A stretch of DNA of 60,491 nt, taken from NCBI GenBank assembly GCA_902497065.1, contig CABVDH010000011.1:1-60491 (forward strand). The letters run 5' to 3'. This document shows, piece after piece, positions 58,586 to 60,491 of the stretch. This DNA is from an uncultured Collinsella sp. Its GTDB lineage: Bacteria; Actinomycetota; Coriobacteriia; Coriobacteriales; Coriobacteriaceae. The notes under the pieces are model-generated. The model was not told the DNA's origin and ran no database searches. It saw nothing but the letters and a program-made list of their open reading frames with translations. How positions within the stretch are numbered: the stretch's first letter is position 1; the number at the start of each line of letters is the position of its first letter. Position numbers and translations under genes: made by a program.

Positions 58586-59146
58586 TTAGCCAAAGTAGCG
58601 CTTAAGCAGGCCGGCAAAAGCTTTGCCGTGGCGGGCCTCGTCACGAGCCATCTCGTGCACGGTGTCGTGGATGGCATCGAGGCCAGCGGCCTTGGCGCGC
58701 TTAGCAAGATCGGTCTTGCCGGCGGTGGCGCCGTTCTCGGCCTCAACGCGCATCTCGAGGTTCTTCTTGGTAGAGTCGGTCACGACCTCGCCCAGGAGCT
58801 CAGCGAACTTGGCGGCGTGCTCGGCCTCCTCGTGGGCAGCCTTCTCCCAGTACAGGCCGATCTCGGGATAGCCCTCGCGATGAGCGACGCGAGCCATGGC
58901 CAGGTACATACCGACCTCGGAGCACTCGCCCTCAAAGTTGGCGCGCAGGTCGGCAACGATGTCCTCAGAGACGCCCTCCATCTTGGCGACGCCCACGACG
59001 TGCTCGGCAGCCCACTCGAGCTGGCCCTCCTCCTGCTTCAGGAAACGAGAACCGGGAACGCCGCACTGGGGGCACTTGAAGTCCTCGGGCAGCTGATCGC
59101 CGTCGAACTCTTCCACATAACCGCAAACGGGGCAAACAAACTTCAT
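58586..59146 (-). CDS. Rubrerythrin with N-terminal rubredoxin domain (reverse rubrerythrin)
   Basis: A 186-aa peroxide-reducing diiron protein of anaerobes. Rubredoxin iron is at the N-terminus (CPVCGY and CPQCGVPG, residues about 5-30), then a ferritin-like four-helix bundle with ANFEGECSEVGMYLAMARVAHREGY, EKAAHEEAEHA and DEARHGKAF, giving the Glu/His ligands. The reversed domain order marks the reverse-rubrerythrin type. The frame is open to 59251, but ATG 59146 with AAAGGA begins the rubredoxin. Alone, with a strong terminator. No PerR box was recognised. Confidence 0.95.
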   Translation of the reverse strand: MKFVCPVCGYVEEFDGDQLPEDFKCPQCGVPGSRFLKQEEGQLEWAAEHVVGVAKMEGVSEDIVADLRANFEGECSEVGMYLAMARVAHREGYPEIGLYWEKAAHEEAEHAAKFAELLGEVVTDSTKKNLEMRVEAENGATAGKTDLAKRAKAAGLDAIHDTVHEMARDEARHGKAFAGLLKRYFG

Positions 59147-59368
59147 GATTCGATCCTTTCGATCGATGGCGATTGTGCGCTCGTCCGGTCCCGTAAGGGC
59201 CCTCTCCGGACGTGCGTCTTGACGAGTTCTATTATCCATAAATGCAACCAAATGTGAAGCCTATTAGGAATGATTTTTAATAAAACAATTTTGAGATATT
59301 AAGATGTTGATTGATTAACGGTTTGCAAGTCATATACGGACGCCGCTGAGTACAATCGGTCGAGCAAA

Positions 59369-59384
59369 TGTTGATCTATCAACA
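59369..59384. promoter_or_regulatory. Perfect palindrome before the Fe-ADH gene
   Basis: TGTTGAT-CT-ATCAACA, 18 bp upstream of the ATG, just before AAGGAG. Probably an operator; the cognate protein is not known. Confidence 0.55.
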
Positions 59385-59402
59385 AATGAAGGAGTTTCCT
59401 TT

Positions 59403-60491
59403 ATGCATCTAGCCCGTCGTGCCTGGTGCCGAACATATCAGACGGTTTTTCGCATTGCATTGCCGATCCTGCCCTATACCGAGCCGCGCATTTTAGAGCA
59501 TGCCGAGGATGTGCCCGCGGTGCTTCAAAAGCGCTCGATCCAGAAGGTCCTTATCGTGACGGATCCCGGCATTGCCCGTCTGGGGCTCACGGCACCGCTT
59601 GAGACGGCGCTCGCATCCAGGGGGATTGGCGTTACGGTCTATGCCGAAACGCGTGCAAACCCCACGGTTTCAAACGTGGAAGAAGCGGCGTCCCTGTATC
59701 GAGAGAGCGCCTGCCAGGCCATTATCGGCTTTGGCGGTGGCTCGGCCATGGACTGTGCCAAGGGCGTGGGCGCACGCATTGCGCAGCCAAACAAGCCCAT
59801 CAACAAGATGCGCGGCCTGCTGCGGATTCATCGTCGCCTGCCGCTGCTCATCGCCGTTCCCACTACCGCCGGTACGGGAAGCGAAGTCACGCTTGCGGCG
59901 GTAATTACCGATGACGAGACGCACTACAAATACCCCATTAACGACTTTGTGCTCATCCCGCGTTTTGCAGTCCACGACCCCGAGTTTACGTGCGGCTTGC
60001 CCGCTTCCATTACGGGGCAGACGGGCATGGACGCCCTGACGCATGCCGTTGAGGCCTTTATCGGGCGAAGCACCACGCCCTATACGCGTAAGATGGCGCG
60101 ACAGGCGGTGCAGCTTATCCACGACAATTTGCTCGAGGCCTATGAGCATGGTGACGACATGCGCGCTCGTCGCAATATGCTTTCGGCGGCGTATAAGGCG
60201 GGCGTTGCGTTTACCCGCTCCTATGTCGGATATGTGCATGCCATCGCGCACAGTCTGGGCGGGCGTTACGGGATTCCGCACGGCTTGGCCAACGCCATCA
60301 TCCTGCCGCACATGCTTCGCGCCTATGGCGAAGCTGCTGCTCCTAAGCTCGCTGATCTCGCCCGCATGGCCGGCATCGTGCCGGTTAACGCGCAGGACAG
60401 CCTGGCGGCCGAGGCCTTTATCGATTGGATCGATTGCATGAACGAGATCCTGGGAATCCCCAAATATGTCTCGGGCATTCGCCGCTCCGAC
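59403..60491 (+). CDS. Iron-containing alcohol dehydrogenase (partial, runs off right edge)
   Basis: 363 codons are visible. Type III ADH with GGGSAMDCAKG (NAD-binding), VPTTAGTGSEVT, GMDALTHAVEAF and metal-binding His residues in VHAIAHSLGGRYGIPHG. Family members reduce aldehydes or oxidise alcohols; the exact substrate is unknown. AAGGAG lies 8 bp before the ATG at 59403. A perfect palindrome upstream suggests local regulation. The C-terminus is beyond the window. Confidence 0.92.
   Translation, partial: MHLARRAWCRTYQTVFRIALPILPYTEPRILEHAEDVPAVLQKRSIQKVLIVTDPGIARLGLTAPLETALASRGIGVTVYAETRANPTVSNVEEAASLYRESACQAIIGFGGGSAMDCAKGVGARIAQPNKPINKMRGLLRIHRRLPLLIAVPTTAGTGSEVTLAAVITDDETHYKYPINDFVLIPRFAVHDPEFTCGLPASITGQTGMDALTHAVEAFIGRSTTPYTRKMARQAVQLIHDNLLEAYEHGDDMRARRNMLSAAYKAGVAFTRSYVGYVHAIAHSLGGRYGIPHGLANAIILPHMLRAYGEAAAPKLADLARMAGIVPVNAQDSLAAEAFIDWIDCMNEILGIPKYVSGIRRSD

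Noticed and set aside
1..60491. tRNA, rRNA or intact transposase genes
   Set aside because: No cloverleaf, rRNA sequence or transposase domain was noticed on either strand; short RNAs could still be missed by eye.

Overview
The window looks like a chromosomal segment of a gut Coriobacteriia species, most likely Collinsella. This is an inference from GC-rich coding sequence with A/T-rich, palindrome-loaded intergenic gaps, from the gene repertoire (bile salt hydrolase, N-terminal-rubredoxin rubrerythrin, PTS EIIBC, Kup, ThiM/ThiE with a TPP riboswitch, PdxS/PdxT with a MocR regulator), and from protein style. No rRNA, tRNA, CRISPR array, phage or intact insertion sequence was seen. About 52 protein genes are called, including two small ones. 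Two genes run off the edges: an ABC ATPase on the left and an iron-type alcohol dehydrogenase on the right.

Layout. 1-1.1 kb: YtrA-type GntR regulator and ABC ATPase. 1.2-1.5 kb: a regular array of four 57-bp palindromic units. 1.6-12.7 kb: housekeeping and transport genes (prfC, YhhQ-like transporter, SDR, ung, EamA/LysR pair, MATE, rlmA, rsmJ, GNAT). 12.9-20 kb: an EF-G/Tet(M)-like GTPase, then a short UvrA paralogue flanked by two paralogous AAA ATPases; each ATPase gene has its own triplet of 10-bp iterons in its promoter, and three copies of one palindrome family bracket the block. 20-31.6 kb: trmL, a CobW-type GTPase, an ArsC-like protein, an Fe-S flavoprotein, two multidomain cyclic-di-GMP proteins, a patatin, the riboswitch-controlled thiamine salvage operon and a HAD phosphatase. 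31.6-42.3 kb: a LysR regulator with a MetE-like methyltransferase, an esterase, a purine permease, a deformylase-like protein lacking the catalytic Glu, bile salt hydrolase, kup and a second EamA/LysR pair. 42.4-50.3 kb: an HTH-aminotransferase fusion with an internal start, then an operon of an amidohydrolase, two ceramidase-like proteins and a PTS permease, followed by a LysR gene. 50.4-60.5 kb: canonical deformylase, MFS exporter, an RGG-repeat protein, a 400-bp stack of palindromes, the pdxTS/pdxR locus, a nuclease-like ORF between two copies of a 121-123-bp element, rubrerythrin and Fe-ADH.

The most unusual signals are non-coding. Several families of dispersed palindromes sit at gene 3' ends, and some supply the stop codon of the gene they abut. 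One family has variable stems around a constant GGGAC...TCCT core. Another gives two unrelated proteins the same last four residues (NLSE-stop). The alternating 16-bp array at 1.2-1.5 kb and the iteron-controlled AAA/UvrA-like block are the best candidates for an undescribed system. The fusion aminotransferase with its own operator array and the two-ceramidase/PTS operon follow.
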